From Diphasiastrum complanatum (Eukaryota; Streptophyta; Lycopodiopsida; Lycopodiales; Lycopodiaceae), in NCBI GenBank assembly GCA_029204225.1, contig CM055106.1, forward strand, positions 38,530,036-38,594,035: a stretch of DNA of 64,000 nucleotides, read 5' to 3'. Made by a program: the position numbers and the translations under genes. Below, piece by piece: positions 32,013 to 44,900 of the stretch (within the stretch, counting starts at the first letter, position 1; each line of letters starts with the position of its first letter). A model generated the notes under the pieces. The model was not told where the DNA came from. It was given only the letters and a program-made list of their open reading frames with translations, and made no database searches.

Positions 32013-34808
32013 GTTCTTTTCAAAGTTGTTGTTGCATAACTGTCCTTAGTTGAATGGGCAAGGAATTTTAGAGGTAAACAAGTTTTTTATTCTAAATTTC
32101 AACGGCAAACAATGATGACTCTTTGGAAAATTGTACATTGAGCATTGGTTATGAACATGTATAAAAAGACACACAAGATCCCTATCATCCCTTGTCCACA
32201 CCCATTCCTTCCCCCATGTTCCACCATATAGTTAATCTTGAAGCTTCATCTCACTTTTCTCATCCATGCTTCAAGTCCTCATTCCCACCCGATTGATCAT
32301 TTTGAACTTGCTCTAGTTCTCACTTGAAACACTTCATGGAGCAGACAAGTCTACAACATTTGCAGCATACAAAACGATGCCAATTCAGAACTCCCGACGA
32401 GCCAAGGCAAGCACATTATGAAAGGTATTATTCTCTTCTAATCATTTCGTAAATAGCAGTTTTTAGTTAATATTTAAGATTTTTTTAAATCTAGTTCAAA
32501 AAGCCCTCATTATTGGTCTCAATTTCAAAGATTTTGAAGAATGCTAGAAAATTTATCCTCTGAGCTTGAAGAATGAGGCCTTGACCCCATATTTTATTCT
32601 GTTTAGATATACGGTGCATATCTTTCTATCCATGTTTAGAGTATGATAACTTTAGGATACCTAAGCTCATTTTATTTTCAAAGTATCAAAGACAACCAAA
32701 AAAAATTAACATGTTTTGCTTGAGCAGTTTAAAAGATTTTTTGAAAAGAAAGGTGGAAAAAACTTTAGAAAATGATGGCTCGTGGTGAGACTATAAAAAT
32801 CTAATATTGATTTCGAGTGAGTGACGGGTTTCGGAATCAAGAGCTTAGGGCAATGCTTGAAATCGATATCAGGATCGAAATATCGCTTTCAAGTGCAAGC
32901 GTACAGAGATAAATGAATGGCTATGAGTGGCGTGATCAGAAGCAAGATCATAATAGGATATCGGTCTTGAGCGCAAGTAGATGTTGAAATCCTGAACACT
33001 ATAAGAGGCATGCTCTACATAACATCATTTTGAAACATACAATTCTAAAAATGTTGATGATCAACTTTTGTTTTAACAACATGAAAGAAGAAAATTGTAA
33101 AGAATTGTCAAAACATTTTTTATAAAAATAAAATAAAATAGAAAGACCCTACCTTGTCCATAAATGACATTCCATACAAGTTTCAAATGAAAGATTATTT
33201 GGGTGATGAATCTTCATTCAAACACACGGAAATGAATTCAATCATGCAAGAGTTTTCATAATGCACAACTCCTATTTGGAGAATTGTTGTATTTCATTCC
33301 AATGGCAATCTACAAGTGTGCAAAAAATTCTACCTGAAGTTTAGAAAACATTGTTTGATAAGTTTAAAAATCGATAATTTTATTTTTGATTTGAATAGAG
33401 TATTTTTCCATTGGTTAATATTCACTCGACGGCAAGTGCTCCATGCTACAATATAACACAACTAGCCAAACGAGCAGTTCAGTGGCTTGTATGTATCAAA
33501 AGCCACAACAATCAATTAATCATTCAATTGCAAATTTTTCACACCTTACGGATTGGGTGTTAGCTCTTTTTAGTGACAATGATATGACTAACTCATGTGT
33601 TGTTCAAAAAGACAGACATGTTGTTGTAGTGAATACTAGACTAGCAGAATTTACCAAGATGAGGATGGAATAACTTTCAATTTTGTTAGATGAATTGAGA
33701 GAAGTGAAAAAATTTGTTGATAATAAAAACTCTATCGTTCCTCTATCGAACTTGGAACCCCAATCTAGTGATAAGATTGGTGATACAAGGAATCTAGTAC
33801 ACATCTTAGTTTAGAATTATGAAATTTTGATAAATTGTTAAAACTAAAAAAACTACAATTGTAACTGTTGATGCTCCTATTGAAAACCAAAAAATGTTAC
33901 AACTGAGAAAACTGCAACTGTAATTATTAATGCTCCTACTGAGCTAGATGAATTTTAAGCATCATAACATGTATTTCTCTTTTTAAAATAAAAACATATA
34001 TTCTTTATTCTCATTATTATTTTATTTGAGATTTATGTCATCGCGTTTTTTTTTGTAGATAGTTTTGTTAGAAATAAAAAATAATGTATATTTTTGTTAC
34101 TCGACAATTTTTATAAATGCTACTAAAGTAATTTTTTGTTTTGAGAATGATGAATTCTAAGTTTCCGGAGAACCCATTTTGTGGGGCAGACATGGTACGA
34201 AATGGTTCTATGGTGCAAAACGATTTATACCACGGAACCCTTAAAAAAAATTCTCTTAAAATGGTCTAAAAATTCAAAAAATGACTAAATTACTAGAAAA
34301 AAAAAAAAGGCCCAAATCTAAAAATAGATAGTTCATAATACCATTTTTTGTTAGTATATCATATTTCCTATTTTTACCTATTTTTCTATATATTTTTTGC
34401 ATTTTTTAGACCCTTTTTTAAATATATATAAAAAATTACACGTTCTGTACATTTTCCTCACATTATAGAACAAAAAGGGGTACGAAACGGTTCTGTTAAG
34501 GAATAAAACGGTTTTGTAAGGAACAAAATGGTTCCGTAGTTATTCTTAGGACGAATTTCATTGAAAAATTCTTATTTTTTTCATTCTTATAAACAAAACG
34601 ACAAAAAGAACACACATTACTTGAGACGTTGTTTTTGCAAATGACACTATTCAAAATTATCAAATAAAATTTTTGTCAATACTTATATTTTAAATAGTTT
34701 GAAGTAATTGATACATAAATATTTTGAATTTTAAAATGTTAATATTAATATCCTAAAATAATAGTTATTCAAAAAAATTAAAAAGAAATTAAATCATTTG
34801 TTACGGAG

Positions 34809-34842
<34 letters not shown>

Positions 34843-37785
34843 CTCCGTGACAAATGAAATATATATATAACTCCGTAACAAATGAAATATATATAACTCC
34901 GTAACAAATGATTTAATTTCTTTTTTAAATAACCAAGTTAAAACATTTAGAATTATTACAACTTAATCATAAAAATAAAATACTTTTAGATATTGTCAGA
35001 ATATTTTTATTTTATGAATTTCTTTTCTTGAATACAAATTAAGTACTAAAAAATAATATGATCGTTTTTTTGTTAGCCTTGTCATAATGTTTTTTTGACA
35101 AAATAGTATATGCTTGCTACGCATTCTAAAAATTGACATTTTTTTAGAAAAAATCAAATTTAAAAAAACAATGGGTGTCTTGGTCATTTTTTTTGGTCAC
35201 CATGTTAATATCAAGAGAAAAACATTTCGACATTTTAAGAGTCCATTTTAACTATGAATAAGCACCAATCACTTTTTGATGTGACTACAATAATTAGAAT
35301 GCTTCGCAAAAACAAATACATAAAAGATTTTCAAAATTTGGTATTTCAATAACTACATGTTATTTCTCTCCTTCCTATATGACTTTCCTTACAATGCCCT
35401 ACTCGGGCTTATATTTTTTCTATTGATTCAACCTCATTAACATTTACAAGGTCAACGACCTTAGGACTTTCCTCTGCAAAATCAAAAAATCTATTTTCAC
35501 TATCTCATGAGTAATTCCCTCACCAAAGGATGAAATTTCTATTAGCAATAACACTATATTTTTTTGGAAAAATACACCTATATCCCTTATTTTCTCCATC
35601 GCCAACTACAATGACTTTTAAATGTTGCAAGTAGATCCAAAAGGCAGAACATTCGGCCATAGACATATATAAAAAAATCTGTCTTCAAATCTAGTATATG
35701 TGGATGTTTAGACTTTCAATTTTGATTTGACAAGGACAAATCACCTTCAAAACATTCAAAAAGAAGGGCCAAGGATAACGTCGCTTCAACTCAATAACAC
35801 TAAAACAAAACATGCTGGTAGATTTAGTTGAAAGTTTCCTATCACAATTGGAGATTGATTTTGAAGAAAATTCGCCAATGATAGGTTTTCAACTTTATTA
35901 GTTGAAAAGGACCATCTCGATAATATCTATCAAGTGCCAAAAGGAGTTTGGTGGAACTTCTCAAAGCCACAATTTTGCTTCCATAAAAATTTAATAATGT
36001 TTTCAGAATTGTTTAACCTTAAGTATATTAGTTTTATATATGAAGATGAAACTCTTTTAAAATATGTGCTAAAATTGACAATGCTTAGATTCAATTTCCA
36101 CAAGTTCAAAAGTCTCTGTAATAGACAGACTTAAAATTGATATTTTTTCAAAAGATAACCAAATGTTACTCTCTTTTCTTAGTCCTAGTTTCAAAAGATT
36201 TCTTGTTTTTTCGAGAAATCGCTATAACAATATGCCATCTCCAGTTTGCTTGTACTTCTGAAATTGAAACTGCGTTCAGTCTAAGGAATCTGATGTTACA
36301 GTGTCATCATGAGCATCTCAAAATCTATTCTAAGAGCGTAAACACATGTCAGGTCATTTCCAAATCAATGCACATATAAACCCAATAGATGTTCTCAAGT
36401 ATGTTTCATATATGCTGGTTATATGGCACGACATGTCAAAGAAATTTCCAGTTACACAAGTCAAGAGCGTAACAATTCTATGCAATGATCCATTGCAAAA
36501 ACGTTCGGAAAGTCAGCAATCCGGAACCTGAATTGCTAAAAAAAAAAGGGGGGGGAAAGAGACCTGGGTAATTTTATCATTTATCCATGTCCTGATTTCT
36601 GAATTATTGACAGTTTATTCGTAAAGTAGGCCATTAAGTTGTCTTTCACAAGTTCATCCTTATCCTCACTCATCATCCATGAGTTTCGGACCCAACTAGC
36701 ATTAAGAGTGATACTTGCAATAGCTCACAATCTCAAAACGGCTTTTCTTAGCATGCACTTGTTTAACAGTAACCTACTGTTGATAAACCGGCATACCTCC
36801 ACCCTTTTATACAATTTTCCTAAAAAAAATTAAGGTAAAGTAAAAAAAAGGCAACAACAAAATAAAACAAAATAAATTGCGTTCCAGGAAACCCTAACAC
36901 GATCCCTATCACATTTTGGAACATGGATTGCAGCTATGATTCTATGTAATCAATAATTAGAGAACATTACAATCAACTGACAAAATCATGAGCCACTGTA
37001 GCACATAGAAGAGGGAAACAATTTGTGTGGAGATTTGCAAGCAAACTACCTCTTGAGACATCATTGATTCACAGTAAATTTTATGATGCATTTTCCATTT
37101 TTTTTACAGCCTTTAGGTGGTGTCTTTCACCCTAATACATTGATTAAAAATTTCCTAATACATTGATTAAAAAATTTCTTTTTTGAAATATACACGTCGT
37201 TCCAATCCAGAATGACATTTATTTCTGGATTTGTTCCGGAACAATGTGCATCTATGTCTAATATTCTTTAGCCCTGCATAAAAAAACTCTCCACAGATCA
37301 TTGAATTTACCAAGACTAAGCAGAAAAGAACTGAAACAAAATGTTAATACTGATCACAATCCTTCACAATGTACGAATGAAATGAGCAGCCATCAGTAGC
37401 TTGTAAAAAAAACTTTGAAATTCAATACAAGCTTGTAAATACATATTTTGTAATGCTCTAGAATCTCAATATTTGAAAACTGGTACTTGCTCATGAGCAA
37501 CCGATGTTCTGGACTACAAACAACAAACTAGATCTCTAAGTGACTACAACTTAGCTTTTAGCCTTTATACCCTGTGAGACGAAACCCAAAATATCAAAAA
37601 TGCTGCTCACGGTACTCTCCATATACGTAAAGCACAGCGGCTGTAAGTCAACAGACAACTCTATAATCCAAGGTATAAAACTTCAAGGTCAAAATATATC
37701 AATTCAAGCACATTTCATCGTCCTTGGATCTTGAAAACTTTGATTGCGACAGATGACAAACCCCACAATGAATTAACGATTTATC
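32013..37785. other. AT-rich region without a supported gene
   Basis: No conserved domain found on either strand. A + strand frame at 33443-33811 is open except for one TAA at 33671-33673 (pieces SHLTDWVLALFSDNDMTN and LLDELREVKKFVDNKN), but I recognise nothing and count it as unlikely. Around 34180-34550 the words ACGGTT and GGTTCC recur three or four times. A large palindrome lies at 34781-34924. The part near 37785 is the 3' flank of the chaperonin gene; I saw no clear polyadenylation signal. Confidence 0.5.
34781..34924. repeat. 36-bp perfect palindrome around a TA microsatellite
   Basis: The left arm (34781-34816, containing CATTTGTTACGGAGTTATAT) is the exact reverse complement of 34889-34924. 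Two further partial copies of the right arm unit AACTCCGT(A/G)ACAAATGA lie between, after a (TA)n run at 34809-34840. It could be a small MITE-like element or a slippage product; no target duplication was identified. Confidence 0.85.
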
Positions 37786-38915
37786 TTAGCCTTTCCGCAT
37801 GTTGCGACCAGCTCGAATAACTTCATCCACCAGCAGCAACTGAGAAGCAATTATTGGTCTGCAATACCACAGCAAACATAAATTATAACAAACATGGATG
37901 TCATGAAATTAAAAACAAGACCAGCTTCTCCTAGTAATAGGTGGGCAGCACGTGTGAAGAATAAATCTTATCACAAAAGTGCTACCACATCTAGACATCA
38001 CTTTGTTCTCAATAGCATGAGCTGCCAGTAAGATTTAGACATACTAACAACACCAAGGAACTCTACTTCATGAGCCAACTTGATGCCAATTTTGCACTAC
38101 ATGCTACAAAATAAATACAGCGCATAAGCAGCCACAAGGATAGGTACATGATTAAAAAATTTATCCACTACAATCTCAAAAATCTCAGATTGACCATTAT
38201 GAAGACAAGGACTAGAACTGGAAAAGAGGCTAGTTAGAACACCAGAGTCGTGGACATACACAGTCGGTGAATTCAATCTATAAATAGGATTGTTTGATTA
38301 ATGTATCTGGTTTTCAAAATGTACAACCAACTATCAAGGATAGGAAGAGTTTCTGGAAAAACGGAACATAGAAAAACAGGACAAAACATAACAGCAATGA
38401 ATAAGGCTTTGGCAAGTTCAGTATTTGATTCCAGAAACTGTTATGGATTTTCAGCATTCTAAATCATTGATATTCTTCAATCCAATTTCCATAAAACAGG
38501 TTGAATTTGTTCTGAAATACTCCTTTTCACTAGAACCATTCACTCACTTGAACCAATAAGAAACTTGTGGAGGCTACACACACACACACGCACATCCTGA
38601 GCAGTCTCTGCAACCACAACTGTTTAAAATAAGCACTGCTACCAACCAAAGTTAAAGAGCTTATGCCGCATTGTTGAGAATTCGAGCTATCTTCAATAAT
38701 TCGATGATCCAAGCTTCGATACAGTCGATTTCATAGACACAAATTCATTCGATTGTGGAAACGTGTAAAACAGATCAGACAGATGAAACAGATAATCATG
38801 CAAGCGACATGACACAACACGACAATACACGGTATGTGCTGCAACAAAACCAATTAGTTCGAAAGAGTGTACATGTCCAACTGCTTAAATGTGCAATCTC
38901 CCTAAGACAATACTC

Positions 38916-38965
<50 letters not shown>

Positions 38966-41900
38966 GCTCTGTTTCGCGTTCATTCATTGAGTCGATGGAC
39001 GATTAGCTTGTTTAACTAACTTGATACATTGATGCGCTATCGAATATATATACATGGTAGCTGTACAATGAAAAGAATACTTGATTAATGCATTTACAAG
39101 ATGGATTAAGGCACAGCATTCCGCTGTTGACAATCGCTATCTGACAGAATCTTGTTCTGTTGGAGATCCTGCCCGATGGTGAAAGATAAGTTCGGAATCG
39201 ATCAGGGTCGAAATTGAAAAGTCGATAGTTCGAATCGAGATCGGTAGCTGGTGCGAATGTCGACTGTATTACTCTTTAGTTGATCTGTTTTAGACGTTTC
39301 CGCAATTGAATGAATTTGTGTGTCTACGGAATCGACTGTATCGATCCTTGCATCTTCGAATCTTTGATCAAGTAGAGCTATCATCGAATTATCAAAGATA
39401 GCTCGAATTTGATGGACGTAGTTCATGCACCGAGGAGTCATTCGATCCCCAACATGGTATCAGAACGCTAGATGCTTATCTAAGCATTTGATTATCTGAT
39501 CACTACAGATCGTGTCAGAGCATATAATACAAAGGTTATTCGATAGTCTGCAGAAATACACGGGATTATCTAGCAGTCTGCAGAAATACACGAGAATCAC
39601 CAATAGGTGTCTGAAAGACAAACTATCGAATCAAAGCCAACTATCGAAGACGATTGTCGAAGCAACTGTCGAAGGTAACTATCGCAGCCTTCAAAGCTTT
39701 CACGACAGAACAAAGGTCGACATTATACGACTCCGGCACTTTGTATTCGAGTCCAAGTCAAACGACTTTCATTGGCTATAGACTATCGCCATTGTCGAAG
39801 CCTCTTCAGTCAATCTACAAGTTGGTTATCTGCAAACTTTGACTCAGATGAAACAAATATTCATCGACATAACACGACAATACACCGTATGTGTTGGAAC
39901 GAATTCAATTAGTTCGAAAGAGTGTACATGTAAGACCAAGGTCATGGTGTTTAATACTTCCAAATCATTCATGATACGTCAGGAGCTTCTTTGGGATGGT
40001 CACCCACTTGAAGTGGTTGACTCCACATATTTGGGGGTTGTATTCTCTGGTCCCACATTCAGTATGAGACAGGCAGCTGTTTCCTGGTTACGAAAGGGCT
40101 ATGCCTCATTGTTAGATTTGTAGAAACTGTGCTTCACCTCACACATCAAGAATGCGACCACTGATACTATGGTCGTCCACTCAACCATGTACGCAACGGA
40201 AGCACGGAGCATAGCCTGACAGTCACTAATTGAACAGGATCTCACGACTCCAGATCCATATGCTCTCTCGGATGATATGGGCTAAGCCCTCTGTACCACA
40301 TCAGATTATATTGGCGGAGTTTGCTGTCCCCCCCATTCAGATTGATGCCTTGTTTCACATTGTCACATTCTTACAGCGGGTGGAGGATTTCCCGGTCAAC
40401 GACACACACTGTGGTAGCAGCTTTGTCATCATCCCGGCGCTTACATTCAGGGGGACACTCCTCATGGTATTCATAGGCCCGTCGTCTCCTTTTCACAGTG
40501 GGTATTCAGATTACCGACCTACCTACTGGTACTTATTAGTATATCCGGGGGCACCTGTACAGAGCATATCTCTAGAGCACTTGGCAGGGTTCATTGGGGA
40601 CCAAGGGCGAGTTCTATCGCACACATTTTCTATCTCTAGATACAGCTGGATGTCCTATACTACCTGGATATCTGTTGGAGAGTATCCCACACAGACTACG
40701 AATAGTGATGGGTCAATTTCGAGTTTCATCCCATCAGCTAGCCATTGAGACCGGCAGATATAGTGGCACCCCGCAAAGGCGCCGGTTCTATAGTATGTGT
40801 GACACATGAGGTAGAGGATGAGTCACATTTTCTCTTTAGATGCCCAGCTTATCATGAGATACGAGGGAAGGATTACGCTTGTTCGGAGAGCACCTAGTCA
40901 CACTTTTTCTACCTTGATATCATATGAGGACCCCAGATGTGTTGCATTGATGATTTGGGAGATGTCAGACTTGCCAAGTCCAAGAACGTAAGAAAGCAAG
41001 ACAAGAAGCTCTATCAACTGGCAAACGGCTTATCTATCGTGACGGCATTATCAGATTTGTGGATCGTAAGCCTAATAGTTAATGAGAGTCTTGATTCTGA
41101 GATAGAGTTTGAGTTAGAGAAATGAAGAGATGTCCAGTTGAGCATGTAAGTGGTACACGTACCATATAATCCTGGTTATATCACTCTCTTCTTAGTTAGT
41201 TTGGTTTTAGTTAGATTGTTTTGACGGCACTGATCTGTCTTGTTTCCATCACATCTGATGTACTTGTTCGTCTTATACGCCTTTCGGCATGGAAAAGACG
41301 CTAATAAAGCTTTATTTCTTTCTTTCTCTCAACCAACTTGGACAAATATTGAGGTTTTTCACTAAAGGCCACTATGAATGTTCAATAAGAAGTTATCTTT
41401 ACGTTAATCTTTGCACAAGGAAATAAAAAGGGGTGTGAATGCAACTATATATGGTTGCCTTCACCTTAGCTAATTAACATAAATTTAACATGTGGGGACA
41501 TAAATTAACAAAATCATTTCTTTTAAGATGCTTACATTCATACATGTGAATGCAATAGGCCTTTTAACTTGGATTGACTTGAAGACCCTAACAAAAAAGT
41601 CAAATTTAACCTAACCTAAAAGCTAGTATGAATTGTCACTAAAGCTCAAGTTCAAGCTTTTTCATCTTAGACGTTAACCAAAGCTTCTGTCTGCTTACAG
41701 TTGTTAAATATCAAGTAATTTCTCTACAAATTACCAGCACTGTGGGATTGATAACACTTAAAATCTAAAAGATAAGAATGTAGCAAAAGTCAATCCAGCA
41801 ACCACAGCAAACACAAAAAGGGCACCAAAAGAGTCTCACATGCTCCACATTAAGGGATAAAAGCTAAGGGATTAAAAGGATATCCACCAAAGACTCTCAT

Positions 41901-44900
41901 ATGGCCCATAATAAGAGATAAGAAGGTCACAGAGACCGTAGGAAAGAATACAGGTGATGAGCTCTTGATTTTCAGGCCCCAAACCTCAAGAAATTGATCT
42001 GAAAGTTTTGACATATGCAGGATACTGAGGCAGCACATTGTTGTTATTACCAAGAGAAGCTGTTATTGCCAGGAAAATACCAGTGATAATACTTATTAAC
42101 AGCCTTTTAAAGAAGTGGCATGAGCGCTGAGTACTTACGCAGAGTTGATGATTTGCCGCTTGACACTATAATTGTCAAAAATGCCTTCAACCTGAGGATC
42201 CATTGGATCGCCTGTGTTGACATTTAGACCTACTATATTTCCATTGTCGTGCTCCGACTGTTCAAAACAGTTTTAAAACAAGTGAAATTATAGGTAAATC
42301 TTTGCAAAGCAAAAGAAACACTCACAACACTTGTTTGAGAGGAACTGTAATCCTAGTTCCAAAGTTAGAAGAGCGATCTTCCTGATGGACAACTTACATC
42401 CAACACAGTTGCTATAGCATTTTTTTTAACACCGTTACCACATACAATGCATATCAACTAGTATCCATCACTACATAATTCAGCTCATTAAGGGTAAGTA
42501 TGACACTTATTACATATAACGAATAGTGGAAATTCTACAATACAAAAACCAGCAAGAAGACTTTTTTGTATTGAATAACCGTGATGCTACAAGTGTGAAA
42601 GTAGTGCCAAACTTATTGAAAAGATACAAATTCCTGTAGACGTACTTGAAGTGCAATAAGGACGTCTTGAGTGTCGAGTCCTGAGTTCTCGGCTAGCGTT
42701 TTTGGTACCACAAGCAAAGCATCAGCAAATGCTTCAACCCCTAACTGAGCCCGCTGTAACAAGTTATAACCAGAAAGAAATGTCACGACTTGTCACATAC
42801 AATTTTACGTTATCTCACATTCTTCTCATCAGATGGGGACAAACGAGGGAATAAGATTAATGTTTCTATAATAAGATCTTATAACAAAGAGTAGACATGG
42901 AGCCTCCAATCTATTATAATGCAAAAAGTGCATATAGTCCATTACCCCTTGAACAGTCTTCTTTACATTATTTATCAGATGTTGCCTTGCTGCAACCTCA
43001 AAAGCTCCAGCCCCCTGAATGACAACATGAACTAAAGGCTCAATGTACATTTCTTGCGCCCACTATAGGTGGACAAAGAGATGAGCTTTGGTGAAGGTGT
43101 ACTTTAGAAACAAGCAGATAAATTATGCTTTCATATGTTTTTCTCTTCAATCCAAAAATGATGCATTCCTTTGATTTTCTAGTATAAAGAATTTGCATGT
43201 GTTGTAGCGTTTCCATGAATTCCGATTATCTGACTGATTAATCCTGATTCATCTTGCTTCTCCAAATGCCAAGTCACTGCTCATAAGACCAAGTCATCTT
43301 ATATGCTAACAAGGCCCAAGAGTCCTTTCATCACATGATCTACTAACAAATAACAATAGATGAAGTCTCAAAGACCTGGTGCTTGACGTAGGGCCCACAA
43401 CTGCTCAATAACATCAAACATTTAAATAAAAGGAAAAAAAATCATATTCCAATTTAATGTTGATCATCAATGACATCATCAAGGACAAGACTGGGAAAAA
43501 GTCTAAAGAGATATTTGATCAATTATATAACATAATCTAGAAAGATCATCTTTCAAATAGGCTATATGATGCACAATCTAGTGAATTATGGGAACAAAGA
43601 TATCCAGAAGCAAAAGAATGGCCACACACCAAGACAACGGCCTGATCTTCAATGGTGTTTTTTACTGATCTTAAGCCGTCACGAATGGCATCTTTGATCT
43701 GAGCTATGGTGTGATCGTCTGGACCTGCATTGAAAAGCAACAGAAAAATCTCACTTAACCCATAAAACCACATACAATAAAGTCAAACAAGAGCCTGTTG
43801 AAAGGACAGGACAGGCCAGGCAATAGAAATCTAGCATTAAGCATCAGCCAACGAGATCACTAGACAACATAGATTCTACAGCACCATGTCAAGAGGCAAA
43901 ATGTCATCACGTAATGCATAGTGGTTGATCAGAAAGTTCACTAAGACTGTCTGCTTCACAAAGACAGCAACATACCTTTTATAAGAATCGTACATGACCG
44001 TGGATTCTTGACATTTTCAACAAAAGTGTACTTTTCTTCACCAAGAACATGCTCATAAACAACACCTGCCCACCCCAAAATATCCGGAGTAAGCCCCTCA
44101 ACAGAATCTATAGCTTGTCCACCACACGCTAGCACCAGTCGCTCCATATTTCTGCGCTTTGCCCTGCGCAATGCTACAATCTGTAGAAAATATATAATCA
44201 AATATCAAACTAAAATAATTTGGGAAGATAACAATAGTTATGTCCAAAACAACTGCATGCCTTTTTCTTACTCTTGCAAAAAATATTCAGTAGAGCAGTA
44301 GAAAAAAGCTAGTATATTACCCCTTCCTTCGCAAACAAGTCTAGAGATATAGGATCAATGCCCTTTTGGTTTATAACAACAAAATTCTTATCGGTCCCGT
44401 CACAAATCTGCATCACAACCATCAATCCCCATGAGATGTGCATAGTATTCAAAACACATAATTGGATGGCAATGAGTTGAAACAAAGTGTCCATTGCAAT
44501 CAAGGCATACTCATCTCTTTAAACTAAACTTTTATGCAGAAAATGCTCAAAAATTACAGAAACATGTTACTTCTGCTATATTTTGTGGTAAACAAACACA
44601 TAGAGAGAGAAATTACAGAGCATGCAAGCAAGCATCTCTAGGCATGTTACACACTCAACAATGGACAGCAAGGTTTTGTCATGTGCTTGATGTGCATGAG
44701 ACCCTTATTGCATAGTTTTTTTCTAAGTTTAGGAGTTTACAGTGCATCCATTAGCATAATGTGTTAGTGTTTGGCAGCTTGTGAGGCATGTTAGCTGTTT
44801 TTTATTTTCACCTATCCAAGTTGCATTGAGTTTTTAACTTATTTATACGGTTTAGTGTACAGCGAGACGAGGCATGTGGGAGGAGGTGGATCTCTTCGAG

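Larger units (their letters stand above)
37859..42138 (-). other. Last intron of CCT6 (4.3 kb) with TE insertions
   Basis: Holds CA and GA microsatellites (38578-38590, 38919-38960), an LTR element with inverted pieces (38650-39930) and a LINE tail (39940-41330). The remainder shows no coding signal. Confidence 0.85.

Noticed and set aside
33443-33811. Possible small gene in the AT-rich region
   Set aside because: One in-frame stop, no recognisable domain, no clear promoter and AT-rich surroundings; kept only as a note in the region entry.
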